Part shown: piece after piece, positions 15,845-23,554 of the stretch | Position numbering within the stretch: position 1 is the first letter of the stretch | How the letters are laid out: every line of letters starts with the position of its first letter | Source: a bacterium | Lineage (GTDB): Bacteria; Vulcanimicrobiota; Xenobia; Xenobiales; JADMJV01 | Reading direction: 5' to 3' | DNA length: 35,683 bases | Assembly (NCBI GenBank): GCA_030149525.1 | Contig: JASBRJ010000086.1 | Coordinates: 1-35,683, forward strand | Made by a program: the position numbers and the translations under genes | The notes under the pieces: generated by a model | Databases searched by the model: none | What the model was told of the DNA's origin: nothing | Seen by the model: the letters and a program-made list of their open reading frames with translations, nothing else

Positions 15845-16708
15845 TCACCAATCGGTAGGGTCTCGGTAGCACCGCCGACCTTTTTCCAAATTATACAGGT
15901 TCACCCGGGCGGATTCCCTTAGCTCCAGGTTCTCGCTAGAGAGGAGCTCCCGATTTAGTTTTACGGCCTTGCTGCGCACCCAGGCCCTCTCAGGCTTACT
16001 CTCCTCGGGGAAGCACTCGAAGGCCATCCTGTAGAGCCGAGCGAGGTCAGTCTTAACTTGATCGAGGACCTTAGAGTTCGGGTGGTTCACTAGGTATCGT
16101 TGATAACGCGCGACATGGTCCAGAATGAGCCGGACGGACCCCTCATATTCGTAAACAGAGTTCTCAAGCTCGAATGCCTCGTAATGAATCCGATCAAAGT
16201 TTAGCCCTTTCGGGTAGTCGACCAGAAAATTGCGGTAAACCTTCAGCGTTTCAGACCAGTCTGTCTTCCCCACTGTTCTCCCACGTTCATATTCCCGATA
16301 GAAGGTGCACGCCAGGGCCCGCAACTCTTCGGTGAGGGGATGGTTGGGATAATGCCGGGCTAGAGCCAGGCAGAGGTGGTATCGATGGAGATGTTCGTCC
16401 GCGTTATCACGTCGCCGCTCGACCGGATTCGCCGTCATCCAGAGATAAGCTCTAGAAGCCGTAAAGCTCTGGTCCAGCGGTATCACTCCATAGGCGGAGA
16501 GCGGAATCTTTCCTCGCTCGGTCTGCGCCCAGCCGAACAGTGCCGTCGAGTCACCCTCGGGAGAGAACAACACCACTTCACCGGCTTGCTTAACGATCTT
16601 GCCCTCACGCTCCAAGGGCTGGAGAAGGATGCCTCTCAGCGGTTCGGCTCCGGCCTCTGGGATCGTAATAAAGAGCACGATCAGGATCGCTCGGAAGAAT
16701 CTGTCCAT
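15845..16708 (-). CDS. Secreted helical-repeat protein of unknown function
   Basis: The frame is open up to 17077, but a strong site (GAGGTGA, 7 nt before ATG at 16708) and an immediate signal peptide, MDRFFRAILIVLFITIPEAGA|EPL, fix the start, giving 287 residues. After a beta-like region (residues 25-85) the protein is helical with TPR-like spacing: HLCLALARHYPNHPLTEELRAL, then VYRNFLVDYPKG and YQRYLVNHPNSKVLDQVKTDL. The N-H-P/D-Y-P turns at helix ends resemble those of BamD/YbgF-type TPR proteins. A scaffold or protein-interaction role in the periplasm is plausible but unproven. It is divergent from the kinase-dehydrogenase gene. Confidence 0.65.
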   Translation of the reverse strand: MDRFFRAILIVLFITIPEAGAEPLRGILLQPLEREGKIVKQAGEVVLFSPEGDSTALFGWAQTERGKIPLSAYGVIPLDQSFTASRAYLWMTANPVERRRDNADEHLHRYHLCLALARHYPNHPLTEELRALACTFYREYERGRTVGKTDWSETLKVYRNFLVDYPKGLNFDRIHYEAFELENSVYEYEGSVRLILDHVARYQRYLVNHPNSKVLDQVKTDLARLYRMAFECFPEESKPERAWVRSKAVKLNRELLSSENLELRESARVNLYNLEKGRRCYRDPTDW

Positions 16709-16889
16709 GGCTAGTTCACCTCGATAGAGAGATTCTCGCTGCTGCCATCCGTTACTGCCTTGATATCCTAAAGGCCTTAGAGTGGAACAAACTACCAGTC
16801 CGAAGTACGCTCGAGTCAAGCAAACGGCCCACATCCCGACCACTGTACTGGGGCAAGGGGCCCTCAAAGCTTTCCCGAACGCCCACAGG

Positions 16890-18716
16890 GTGAGTGAATT
16901 CTTCGACCTGAACACCCTTTGTCCCATCCTTGAGAAGATCGACCCAGATTTCGCCGATCCGCAGGAAGTGACGGTCAAACCGTTCTCCGGTGGGGTCTCC
17001 AATCTGACCGCCCAGCTGAAAGCGGGTGAGAAGACCCTGGTGGTGAGACGGGCGCCTCCGGGAAAGAAAGCCGCCACGGCCCATGATATGGTTCGTGAAG
17101 CGCGGGTCCTGAAAGCGGTGCGCCCTCATTTTCCCATGGTTCCCGAGGTTCTTCACGTGGAAGAAGACCCGGATATTCTTGGGACATGTTTCTTCGTCAT
17201 GGAACACCTGGACGGCCATGTGCCCACCAGCAAACTCCCGGTCAAACTCGGCCCCGACCAGGCCAAAGCGTTGTGCGAAAATCTGTTCGATCTCCAGGCC
17301 GCTCTCCACTCCGTGGACCTGGAAGCCACCGGTCTCTCCAACCTGGGCAAGCCCGAAGGCTATGTGGAGCGGCAGATCCAGGGCTGGAGCAAACGGTATC
17401 GAGACGCCCGGACAGAAGACGTGCCCAAAGCAGAGCGCGTGATGGAATGGCTGGAGAAGAATCGACCGGAGGAAGCGGGAGCAGCGCTTATCCACAACGA
17501 CTTCAAGTTCGACAATGTGGTTCTGAGCCCTCAAGACCCCACCCGAATTATCGGTGTTCTGGACTGGGAGATGGCCACCATCGGCGACCCTCTCATGGAT
17601 TTGGGAGCCTCTTTAGCCTACTGGGTCAACCGCGACGATCCACCCGGCCTGAAAGCCATGAAAACCCAACCCACCACCGTCCCCGGCATGATGACCAGAG
17701 ACGAAGTGGTGGCGCGATACGCCGAACGCACCGGTCGCACCATCGAGGATTTCACCTTTTACTATGTCTACGGCCTCTTCAGACTGGCCGGAATCGCCCA
17801 ACAGATCTATCAACGCTACACACTCGGTCAATCCAAGAATCCCCGTTTTGCCGCCTTCGGACAGGCGGTGGGCATCCTCATCCAACAGGCTCAGAAAGAG
17901 ATTAGAGAATACGAGAACCGTATGAACAAAGAGACTCAAATGACCGAACTTCTCACCTCCCGGGCGTTCCGACTGGACGGAAAAGTGGCTGTCATTACCG
18001 GCTCCAGTCGCGGTATCGGGGAGTCCGTGGCCCGTCTGTTCGCCAATCAGGGGGCCCATGTTGTGGTCTCATCCCGTAAACAAGAATCATGCGAAGAGGT
18101 GGCCGAGAGTATTCGGGCTCAAGGCGGGAAAGCGACAGCCTTAGCCTGTCATGTTGGTGAAGCAGAAGCCCGAGAGCAACTCATCTCCCAGGTCGTGGAG
18201 AAACTCGGTCGCATCGACATCCTCATCAATAACGCCGCCACCAACCCTTACTTCGGACACATTCTCGACACACCGACCTCCATGGCCGAGAAAACCATCT
18301 CGGTGAACTTGGGCGGCTTCTTCCATATGAGCCAACTGGCCGGTCGGGCCATGAGGGAGCAGGGCGGCGGCGTGATCATCAACACAGCGTCGGTTAACGG
18401 AGTCTCCCCGGCTCAGTATCAGGGCATCTACTCCATTACAAAGGGTGCCATCATCACCATGACTCAATCCTTTGCCAAGGAGTGTGCCGGAGACGGCATC
18501 CGCGTCAACGCCGTCTTGCCCGGACTCACGGAAACCAGGTTCGCCTCGGCACTCACCGAAAACGAAGCGCTCTTAAAAACCATTCTGCCGCTCATCCCGC
18601 AGGGCCGCGTGGCAGACCCTGCCGAAATCGCCCCCGCCTTTTTATACCTCGCATCACCGGCCTCATCATACGTGACCGGAATATGCCTCACCGTCGACGG
18701 CGGATTACTCGCTTAG
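16890..18716 (+). CDS. Fusion of APH-type (LvaA/ACAD10-like) kinase and short-chain dehydrogenase
   Basis: From GTG 16890 (MSEFFDLNTLCPIL) the protein has 608 residues; a GTG at 16782 would add 36 residues that look non-coding. Residues 1-340 are an aminoglycoside-phosphotransferase-like kinase: the GGVSN nucleotide loop, HNDFKFDN with catalytic H202/D204 and N209, and metal-binding DWE at 225-227. Residues 358-608 are a complete SDR: TGSSRGIG at 370-377, NNAA at 447-450, Ser501, and Y514/K518. The linker (near residues 345-352) has two Met codons but no stop. Relatives of the kinase phosphorylate 4-hydroxyacyl-CoA (LvaA, ACAD10/11), and an SDR (LvaD) makes that substrate from the 4-keto form. 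The downstream ACAD gene supports this role, which remains an inference. Confidence 0.85.
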   Translation: MSEFFDLNTLCPILEKIDPDFADPQEVTVKPFSGGVSNLTAQLKAGEKTLVVRRAPPGKKAATAHDMVREARVLKAVRPHFPMVPEVLHVEEDPDILGTCFFVMEHLDGHVPTSKLPVKLGPDQAKALCENLFDLQAALHSVDLEATGLSNLGKPEGYVERQIQGWSKRYRDARTEDVPKAERVMEWLEKNRPEEAGAALIHNDFKFDNVVLSPQDPTRIIGVLDWEMATIGDPLMDLGASLAYWVNRDDPPGLKAMKTQPTTVPGMMTRDEVVARYAERTGRTIEDFTFYYVYGLFRLAGIAQQIYQRYTLGQSKNPRFAAFGQAVGILIQQAQKEIREYENRMNKETQMTELLTSRAFRLDGKVAVITGSSRGIGESVARLFANQGAHVVVSSRKQESCEEVAESIRAQGGKATALACHVGEAEAREQLISQVVEKLGRIDILINNAATNPYFGHILDTPTSMAEKTISVNLGGFFHMSQLAGRAMREQGGGVIINTASVNGVSPAQYQGIYSITKGAIITMTQSFAKECAGDGIRVNAVLPGLTETRFASALTENEALLKTILPLIPQGRVADPAEIAPAFLYLASPASSYVTGICLTVDGGLLA

Positions 18717-18724
18717 GATACGCT

Positions 18725-19927
18725 ATGGATTTTGCCCTCACCCAAAAAGCCTCCGAAATCTGCCGCCAGGCTGAAGACTTCGTCAATTCTCATTTAGTGG
18801 ACTTGGAGAAGGCTGTTCTGGCCGAAGGTTGGGAGGCGATTCAGCCCCGACTGGCCGAGGTTCGCGAGAAAGCCCGCCAGACCGGGCTTTTCACTCCCCA
18901 TATGTCCAAAGGGCACGGTGGCGGGGGGCTGACTCTGCTGGAGCAAGCCCATCTTTCAGAAGTGCTGGGTCAGAATCTCCTCGGTCATGTGGCCTTCAAC
19001 TTCGCCGCCCCCGATGTGGGCAATATGGAGCTTCTCCACGCCTTCGGAAGCCCGGAGCAACAGGAGCGGTTTCTCAAGCCGCTAGCCGCAGGTAAAATTC
19101 GAAGCACTTTCTTGATGACGGAACCTGAGCATGCCGGTTCCAACCCGGTTTGGATGAGCACTAAGGCAGAGCTTCAAGGTGACGAATGGGTCCTCAACGG
19201 GCACAAATGGTTTGCCACTGCCGCCGACGGAGCCGATTTCTGCGTTATCATGGCCATCACCGACCCGGAGGAGGAGAACCGCTACGCCCGGGCCAGCATG
19301 TTCGTCTTTCCCACCGATGTGGAAGGCCTGAAGCTGGTTCGTAACGTCTCCGTTATGGGCCATGAAGGCTCCGGCTGGATGAGTCATGGAGAATTGACCC
19401 TGGAAAATGTTCGGGTTCCCAAAGACTCTTTGCTAGGACCGCGCCGGGGTGGCTTCAAACTGGCCCAAACACGGCTCGGACCGGGAAGAATCCATCACGC
19501 CACGCGCTGGGTGGGAGTTTGTAAGCGCGCTCTCCGGATGATGTGTGAGCGCTCTGCCCAGCGAGAATTGTCTCCTGGGAAACCTCTGGCCCAGCAACAG
19601 ACGATCCAGGAATGGATCGCAGAATCACGGGCCGAGATAGAGGCTGCCCGACTTATGGTGCTTCAGGCCGCCTGGAAAATCGAGCAGCATGGGGAGTTCC
19701 GGGAGGATGTCTCCCTCATCAAATTCTTCGTGGCCGGTGTCTTGCAGCGAGTTCTGGATCGGGCCATTCAGGTCCACGGAGCCCTGGGAATGACCGACGA
19801 CACGCCACTGGCCTTCTGGTACAGCCATGAAAGAGGCTCTCGCATCTACGACGGGCCGGATGAGGTTCATAAGTACGTCGTGGCCCGGAGTGTTCTGGGT
19901 GAGTATGGAGTGAAGGTCAAGCGATGA
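18725..19927 (+). CDS. Acyl-CoA dehydrogenase of the ACAD10/11 (LvaC-like) type
   Basis: This 400-residue protein starts at ATG 18725, 8 nt after the kinase-SDR stop, so the two are cotranscribed. It has the three ACAD parts: a helical N-domain (1-125), a beta-domain with STFLMTEPEHAGSNP and GHKWFATAADGADF, and a C-terminal helical bundle with AIQVHGALGMTDDTPLA. At the position where classical dehydrogenases carry the catalytic Glu (IYEGT) this protein has IYDGPDEVHK, with D376. This variant is characteristic of ACAD10/11-like enzymes, which handle 4-phosphooxyacyl-CoA rather than carrying out simple alpha,beta-dehydrogenation. The fit with the fused kinase-SDR is strong, but the natural substrate chain length is unknown. 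Confidence 0.88.
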   Translation: MDFALTQKASEICRQAEDFVNSHLVDLEKAVLAEGWEAIQPRLAEVREKARQTGLFTPHMSKGHGGGGLTLLEQAHLSEVLGQNLLGHVAFNFAAPDVGNMELLHAFGSPEQQERFLKPLAAGKIRSTFLMTEPEHAGSNPVWMSTKAELQGDEWVLNGHKWFATAADGADFCVIMAITDPEEENRYARASMFVFPTDVEGLKLVRNVSVMGHEGSGWMSHGELTLENVRVPKDSLLGPRRGGFKLAQTRLGPGRIHHATRWVGVCKRALRMMCERSAQRELSPGKPLAQQQTIQEWIAESRAEIEAARLMVLQAAWKIEQHGEFREDVSLIKFFVAGVLQRVLDRAIQVHGALGMTDDTPLAFWYSHERGSRIYDGPDEVHKYVVARSVLGEYGVKVKR

Positions 19928-19969
19928 GCGCTACTCAACCGTAAAGTAAACTACCAGCAACCCGGCTCT

Positions 19970-20581
19970 CTAATAAGCCGCTTTCTTCACCTGGGGAACT
20001 GTGGAGAAATCTATCTCTTCTTCGTAATCGCCCATCTGAAAGTAGACGTAGTAAACCGTCTGGCCATCCAAGCCTTCAGGAATGCCGAGCATCTTGCGAT
20101 GCATTTCCGAAGCGTCCGCGGGGTTACGTTCCAGATGATAACTGGTGAGAGGTGCCTGTTTTTCCTTGATAATATCTCGGAGCCTTAGAGCCACAACCTG
20201 GTAAGGTAGCAATTCTCTATCATGACTGAGCGCTTCCATCCCCACCGCCTTACGCACGATGTTCACAGCATCGAGCTTGGCGGGAAGCTGCGGTTGTCGC
20301 TCCATCTGCTCCAACAGTTCCGTCAGAGCTTCAACGACGAGTTCCCGAATATCAAAGTCTTCCTGAACCTCGTTGGCCCGCTCGGCGAGAAGATCGACGA
20401 GATGATCGCTTCCCACCAAACAGTCCTGCTCCCAGAACATCCCCCCGATATCTTCCAGATCCGCCGTGAAGTACTCACACTCCTCGTCTTCTTTAACGAC
20501 CGCCATCCACGGCTCGGCCATACGTTGAGAGAAGACCTCCGCCTTCTCCACGCTTTGCCAGGGGACACTCCAAACGCCCAT
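19970..20581 (-). CDS. Cytosolic protein of unknown function
   Basis: This 203-residue acidic protein has no signal peptide or membrane segment. It starts at ATG 20581 with GAGGAG 5 nt upstream. Mixed secondary structure is expected: an N-terminal strand region (WSVPWQSVEKAEVF), a long helical middle (VVEALTELLEQMERQPQLPAKLDAV) and a C-terminal strand pair with QTVYYVYFQMGDYEEEIDF. No motif is recognised. It is divergent from the M14 carboxypeptidase gene (80-nt gap containing a 12-nt palindrome) and convergent with the acyl-CoA dehydrogenase gene. Codon use matches the neighbours, supporting a real gene. Confidence 0.6.
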   Translation of the reverse strand: MGVWSVPWQSVEKAEVFSQRMAEPWMAVVKEDEECEYFTADLEDIGGMFWEQDCLVGSDHLVDLLAERANEVQEDFDIRELVVEALTELLEQMERQPQLPAKLDAVNIVRKAVGMEALSHDRELLPYQVVALRLRDIIKEKQAPLTSYHLERNPADASEMHRKMLGIPEGLDGQTVYYVYFQMGDYEEEIDFSTVPQVKKAAY

Positions 20582-20635
20582 TCCAACTCCTCAATCTCAG
20601 TCTTGCCAAGCCATTAGCACTCTCACCGTAACTCT

Positions 20636-20653
20636 TCCTGTACAGGACATAAT
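20636..20653 (+). promoter_or_regulatory. Palindrome overlapping the -10 region of the carboxypeptidase gene
   Basis: TCCTGTACAGGA (20636-20647) is a perfect 12-nt palindrome directly abutting a -10-like CATAAT (20648-20653). The ATG follows 8 nt later at 20662. A repressor bound here would block the promoter. The owner of the site is unknown. Confidence 0.4.
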
Positions 20654-20661
20654 TTTGTAAC

Positions 20662-21693
20662 ATGGGTACGATAAAGTTAAGAAGCGATGCTCACTTGCAA
20701 CCATGGTCCATATCCGGTGAATCCGTGCTAGGTATCACCGGAAACCTGAAACGTCTCTTCGGCTTTGGATCCAAAGCTGAAACCAGGCAGTCAGCGCCCA
20801 AAGAAGAGGGAGGCCCGACGGACTCGGTCACCCTGGCCACGCCTGAGCCGAAACCGGCTATTATCAGACGAAAAGCCACCGGCATAGCCGCCGAATACCG
20901 CGACAACTTCGACTTCCAGGACGACATGAAAGCCCTGGCTCAGAAGCACCCCGAGCATGTCAAGCTTTTTGAACTCGGCAAGTCCGTTCAGGGCAGAGTC
21001 ATTTCCGGCATGAGTATAGGAACCGGACCCATCGGTCTGGTCGTCACCGGCATGATGCATGGATGCGAATGGACCGGCGGCGAAGCAGCCTTCGAACTGG
21101 GCAAGAAAATTGCAGAACAACGACCCGATCTGATGGACAAAGTGACGCTCCATGTTGTTCCGGTCTCCAATCCCGACGCCCAGGAAGTTTCTCGCGGAGT
21201 TCTCCATGGCTATCGAGCCAATGTTAACGGAGTCGACCCCAATCGAAACTGGCCTACCAACTGGGGAACCAATGAGATAACCCCGCAGAAGTTCTGCCAT
21301 GAAATCGGCGGGACGGGAGAAGCCCCCCTTTCAGAACCGGAAACCCAGGCCATTAACAAGCTCACCGGCGAGGAGTACAAGACCAAAGGATGGCTCGACC
21401 TTCATAGCTACGGCGAATTCTTCGTCCACCCCAAGAGTGAACGACCGGAAAAGTACGAAGCGCTGATTGCCGACATGCAAAAAACGACTTCCAAACCGTA
21501 CGACTCCATGAAGATTCAAGATCACCAGGATATCACCGGCTCTCTGGCCGAGCACTGCGAGTCCCTTGGAATCATAGCCGTAGGTGCCGAACTGGGAACG
21601 AAACACCAACCCAAAGGTGAAGAGCGGGAAGCCACCATTCAAGACGGTGTCAACCTGGGGATGGCGTTTGTGGAGCATCTGGCCAAGTCTTAG
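20662..21693 (+). CDS. M14-family zinc carboxypeptidase-like protein
   Basis: This 343-residue protein has all M14 active-site elements: zinc ligands H133 and E136 in MHGCEWTGGE, N194/R195 in VDPNRNW for substrate carboxylate binding, zinc ligand H248 in LDLHSYG, and general base E310 in GAELGT. The first 75 residues are polar and lack a signal peptide, which is unusual because most bacterial M14 enzymes are exported; it may act in the cytosol or leave by another route. M14 enzymes cleave C-terminal amino acids from peptides, muropeptides or modified protein tails. It is the first gene of an operon with the coiled-coil protein and the methyltransferase. Confidence 0.85.
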   Translation: MGTIKLRSDAHLQPWSISGESVLGITGNLKRLFGFGSKAETRQSAPKEEGGPTDSVTLATPEPKPAIIRRKATGIAAEYRDNFDFQDDMKALAQKHPEHVKLFELGKSVQGRVISGMSIGTGPIGLVVTGMMHGCEWTGGEAAFELGKKIAEQRPDLMDKVTLHVVPVSNPDAQEVSRGVLHGYRANVNGVDPNRNWPTNWGTNEITPQKFCHEIGGTGEAPLSEPETQAINKLTGEEYKTKGWLDLHSYGEFFVHPKSERPEKYEALIADMQKTTSKPYDSMKIQDHQDITGSLAEHCESLGIIAVGAELGTKHQPKGEEREATIQDGVNLGMAFVEHLAKS

Positions 21694-21754
21694 AATCGTC
21701 CTCGAAGGCCCTACCGAACCCCATGGCCAATCTATTCAGCCGGAGGAACTGGTA

Positions 21755-22102
21755 ATGACATTTGACCCTTATGAAAGCCTTCCCAGCCGCGACGACATTA
21801 AGAAGTCCGGTGCCGAAGATTGGATCACGGATGCCTTCAAGAAGCAGAAGAAGGAACAAGAGGCCCTTCTAGCCGCTTTGGGCGGCGAAACGGACACTCT
21901 GAAGAAGAAGCAAAAGGGCCTTGAGGGTCTTCTGGAATTGCCGCCCCTGACACCCGAGGACGAAGAGTACACCCCCGATATTTTTGCAGCCGAGCGAAAA
22001 AATGCGGAGAAGAAGAAAAATGCCTTGTCAGGTTTGGTAGGGGATTTAGAGGAGAGTCGTGCAGCAGAGAAGGAAATGCTAAAGAACTTGTTTGGGAACT
22101 GA
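21755..22102 (+). CDS. Small charged coiled-coil protein
   Basis: The ATG at 21755 is supported by GGAGG 8 nt upstream and gives 115 residues; the frame is open further upstream but overlaps the carboxypeptidase gene. The sequence is highly charged, rich in Lys and Glu, with two heptad-like helical stretches (KKQKKEQEALLAALGG and a second ending EKEMLKNLFGN) around a Pro/acidic hinge (PPLTPEDEEYTPD). It has no signal peptide and no known domain. The methyltransferase gene starts 2 nt after its stop, so they are cotranscribed and perhaps cofunctional. Confidence 0.65.
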   Translation: MTFDPYESLPSRDDIKKSGAEDWITDAFKKQKKEQEALLAALGGETDTLKKKQKGLEGLLELPPLTPEDEEYTPDIFAAERKNAEKKKNALSGLVGDLEESRAAEKEMLKNLFGN

Positions 22103-22104
22103 CA

Positions 22105-23073
22105 ATGAAACGAATTCTGCTCGACTACATCGCCTGCCCTGACTGCGCCGCTGATATCGAAGGCGACTTTGAAACCGAATTAGAGGAGGGAGAGCTTCGT
22201 TGCACAGGCTGTAAGCGCACCTTCGGAGTCCATAACGGAGTGCCCACCCTCCTTCCCAGTCAGGCCAACCAGGCTGCCCTTCAAGTGGCCGCCGAATTCG
22301 GCGAGCAGTGGCAACGTTATAACCACGAAATAGAGGAGTATCGTCAACAATTCCTGGACTGGATCGCGCCGGTGGAGCCGAGCTTTTTCGAAGACAAGGT
22401 GGTTCTCGACGGCGGTTGTGGTAAAGGGCGACACATCCTGGCCTCGGCAGAATTCGGGCCCAAACTGGTCATCGGAGTCGATCTCGGAGAGGCCATCTAC
22501 GTGGCCCGAGAAGCCACCCGGGACCACGAGAACGTAGAGTTGGTGAGAGGCGATCTCCTCCGTCTCCCCTTTAAAGACAACATCTTCGACTACGCATATT
22601 CCGTGGGCGTTCTCCATCATCTCCCCGACCCCCGAGGTGGCTTCAAGTCGGTAGTCGGCAAGGTGAAGCAGGGTGGCCACATGTCGGCCTGGGTCTACGG
22701 CTACGAAAATAACGAGTGGATCGTTTCCTACGTCAACCCGATCAGAAAGCATGTCACGAACCGGCTCCCCAGACCGATTTTACGAGGCATTTCCTGGGTT
22801 CTGGCAACCTTCCTCAAGGGGGTCACTCAGGGCTTGTACAAACCCTGGAACAAGTTCTTCCCCGGCTCCAGGCTCTTTTATCAGGATTATCTTCTTTACA
22901 TCGCCGACTTTCCTCATCGTGAGATTGAGACCATTGTCTACGACCAACTCAATCCCGAAATCGCTTACTACCTGAAGAAAGAAGTCTTCGAGGAGTGGTT
23001 CGACGACATGGAAGACACCCGCATAGAGTGGCACAATCGTAACTCCTGGCGAGGGCTGGCTCGAAAGCCTTAA
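22105..23073 (+). CDS. SAM-dependent methyltransferase with Trm112-like zinc finger
   Basis: This 322-residue protein begins with a Trm112-type zinc domain: C11-P-D-C14 and C33-T-G-C36, followed by NGVPTLLP. From about residue 95 is a class I methyltransferase fold: motif I VVLDGGCGKGRH, acidic motif II VIGVDLG, motif III VRGDLLRLPF and GVLHHLP. The C-terminal 130 residues include a hydrophobic segment (ILRGISWVLATFLKG) that could attach it to the membrane. Similar enzymes methylate small molecules, lipids or glycans, and the substrate is unknown. It is the last gene of the carboxypeptidase operon. Confidence 0.82.
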   Translation: MKRILLDYIACPDCAADIEGDFETELEEGELRCTGCKRTFGVHNGVPTLLPSQANQAALQVAAEFGEQWQRYNHEIEEYRQQFLDWIAPVEPSFFEDKVVLDGGCGKGRHILASAEFGPKLVIGVDLGEAIYVAREATRDHENVELVRGDLLRLPFKDNIFDYAYSVGVLHHLPDPRGGFKSVVGKVKQGGHMSAWVYGYENNEWIVSYVNPIRKHVTNRLPRPILRGISWVLATFLKGVTQGLYKPWNKFFPGSRLFYQDYLLYIADFPHREIETIVYDQLNPEIAYYLKKEVFEEWFDDMEDTRIEWHNRNSWRGLARKP

Positions 23074-23108
23074 CATTTGACTTTAACAAGTCTATAACGT
23101 TAGCTCGG

Positions 23109-23120
23109 TAGGCTCTTGCT
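23109..23120 (+). promoter_or_regulatory. Probable leaderless promoter of the gene at 23121
   Basis: TAGGCT at 23109-23114 lies 6 nt before the ATG, with no Shine-Dalgarno between. This is the same -10/ATG spacing as at 3888 and 31215. A TTGACT at 23077-23082 is too distant to serve as its -35. Confidence 0.35.
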
Positions 23121-23546
23121 ATGCTCATTCAAGGTTCACCCAGTCGTCAGGAACTGACTCTCAAACTGACCCGCATGCGCCAGGATCTCGACTCCAAAGG
23201 GACGGTCGACGACCCCGTTTCTTCTCAACTTGGCTGGTGTCAGGACAAGGTGGTCAGCCTGGAACACAGGCTCGAAGACTTCTCCCAACCAACTTTGAGA
23301 GAGATGAAAGCTGCTGCGGAAAGCCGGGCCGGTCGACGAAAACTGTCCACCATCGGATTAGGCGCCGCCGCATTAGCCACCGGACTTTTCGCCGCCTCTC
23401 AATTCAGCGGAACTTCCCTGGGCTTTCCCATCAGTTTAGCGGCGACCACGGGACTCACCATCGCCACCGCGCTGAGCGCCAAGGGAGCCTCGGAAGACGC
23501 CCGGACCGCCCTGGAATTAGACGCCTGGCAGAAAGCTTTCGGCTAG
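23121..23546 (+). CDS. Small membrane protein with two hydrophobic segments
   Basis: This 141-residue protein has a helical, charged N-terminal half (residues 1-70, LTLKLTRMRQDLDSKG and a second helix ending MKAAAESRAG). Two hydrophobic segments follow at about 75-95 (STIGLGAAALATGLFAAS) and 100-120 (FPISLAATTGLTIATALSA), then a short polar tail. It probably forms a helical hairpin in the inner membrane. No family is recognised. It ends 8 nt from the convergent wax ester synthase gene. Confidence 0.55.
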   Translation: MLIQGSPSRQELTLKLTRMRQDLDSKGTVDDPVSSQLGWCQDKVVSLEHRLEDFSQPTLREMKAAAESRAGRRKLSTIGLGAAALATGLFAASQFSGTSLGFPISLAATTGLTIATALSAKGASEDARTALELDAWQKAFG

Positions 23547-23554
23547 TGCAGCTT

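Noticed and set aside
15646-15858. 70-codon plus-strand frame
   Set aside because: It begins inside an intrinsic terminator and overlaps the end of the minus-strand gene.
16709-17077. 123-codon N-terminal extension of the secreted helical protein
   Set aside because: A strong ribosome-binding site and signal peptide mark the start at 16708. The extension is antisense to the kinase gene.
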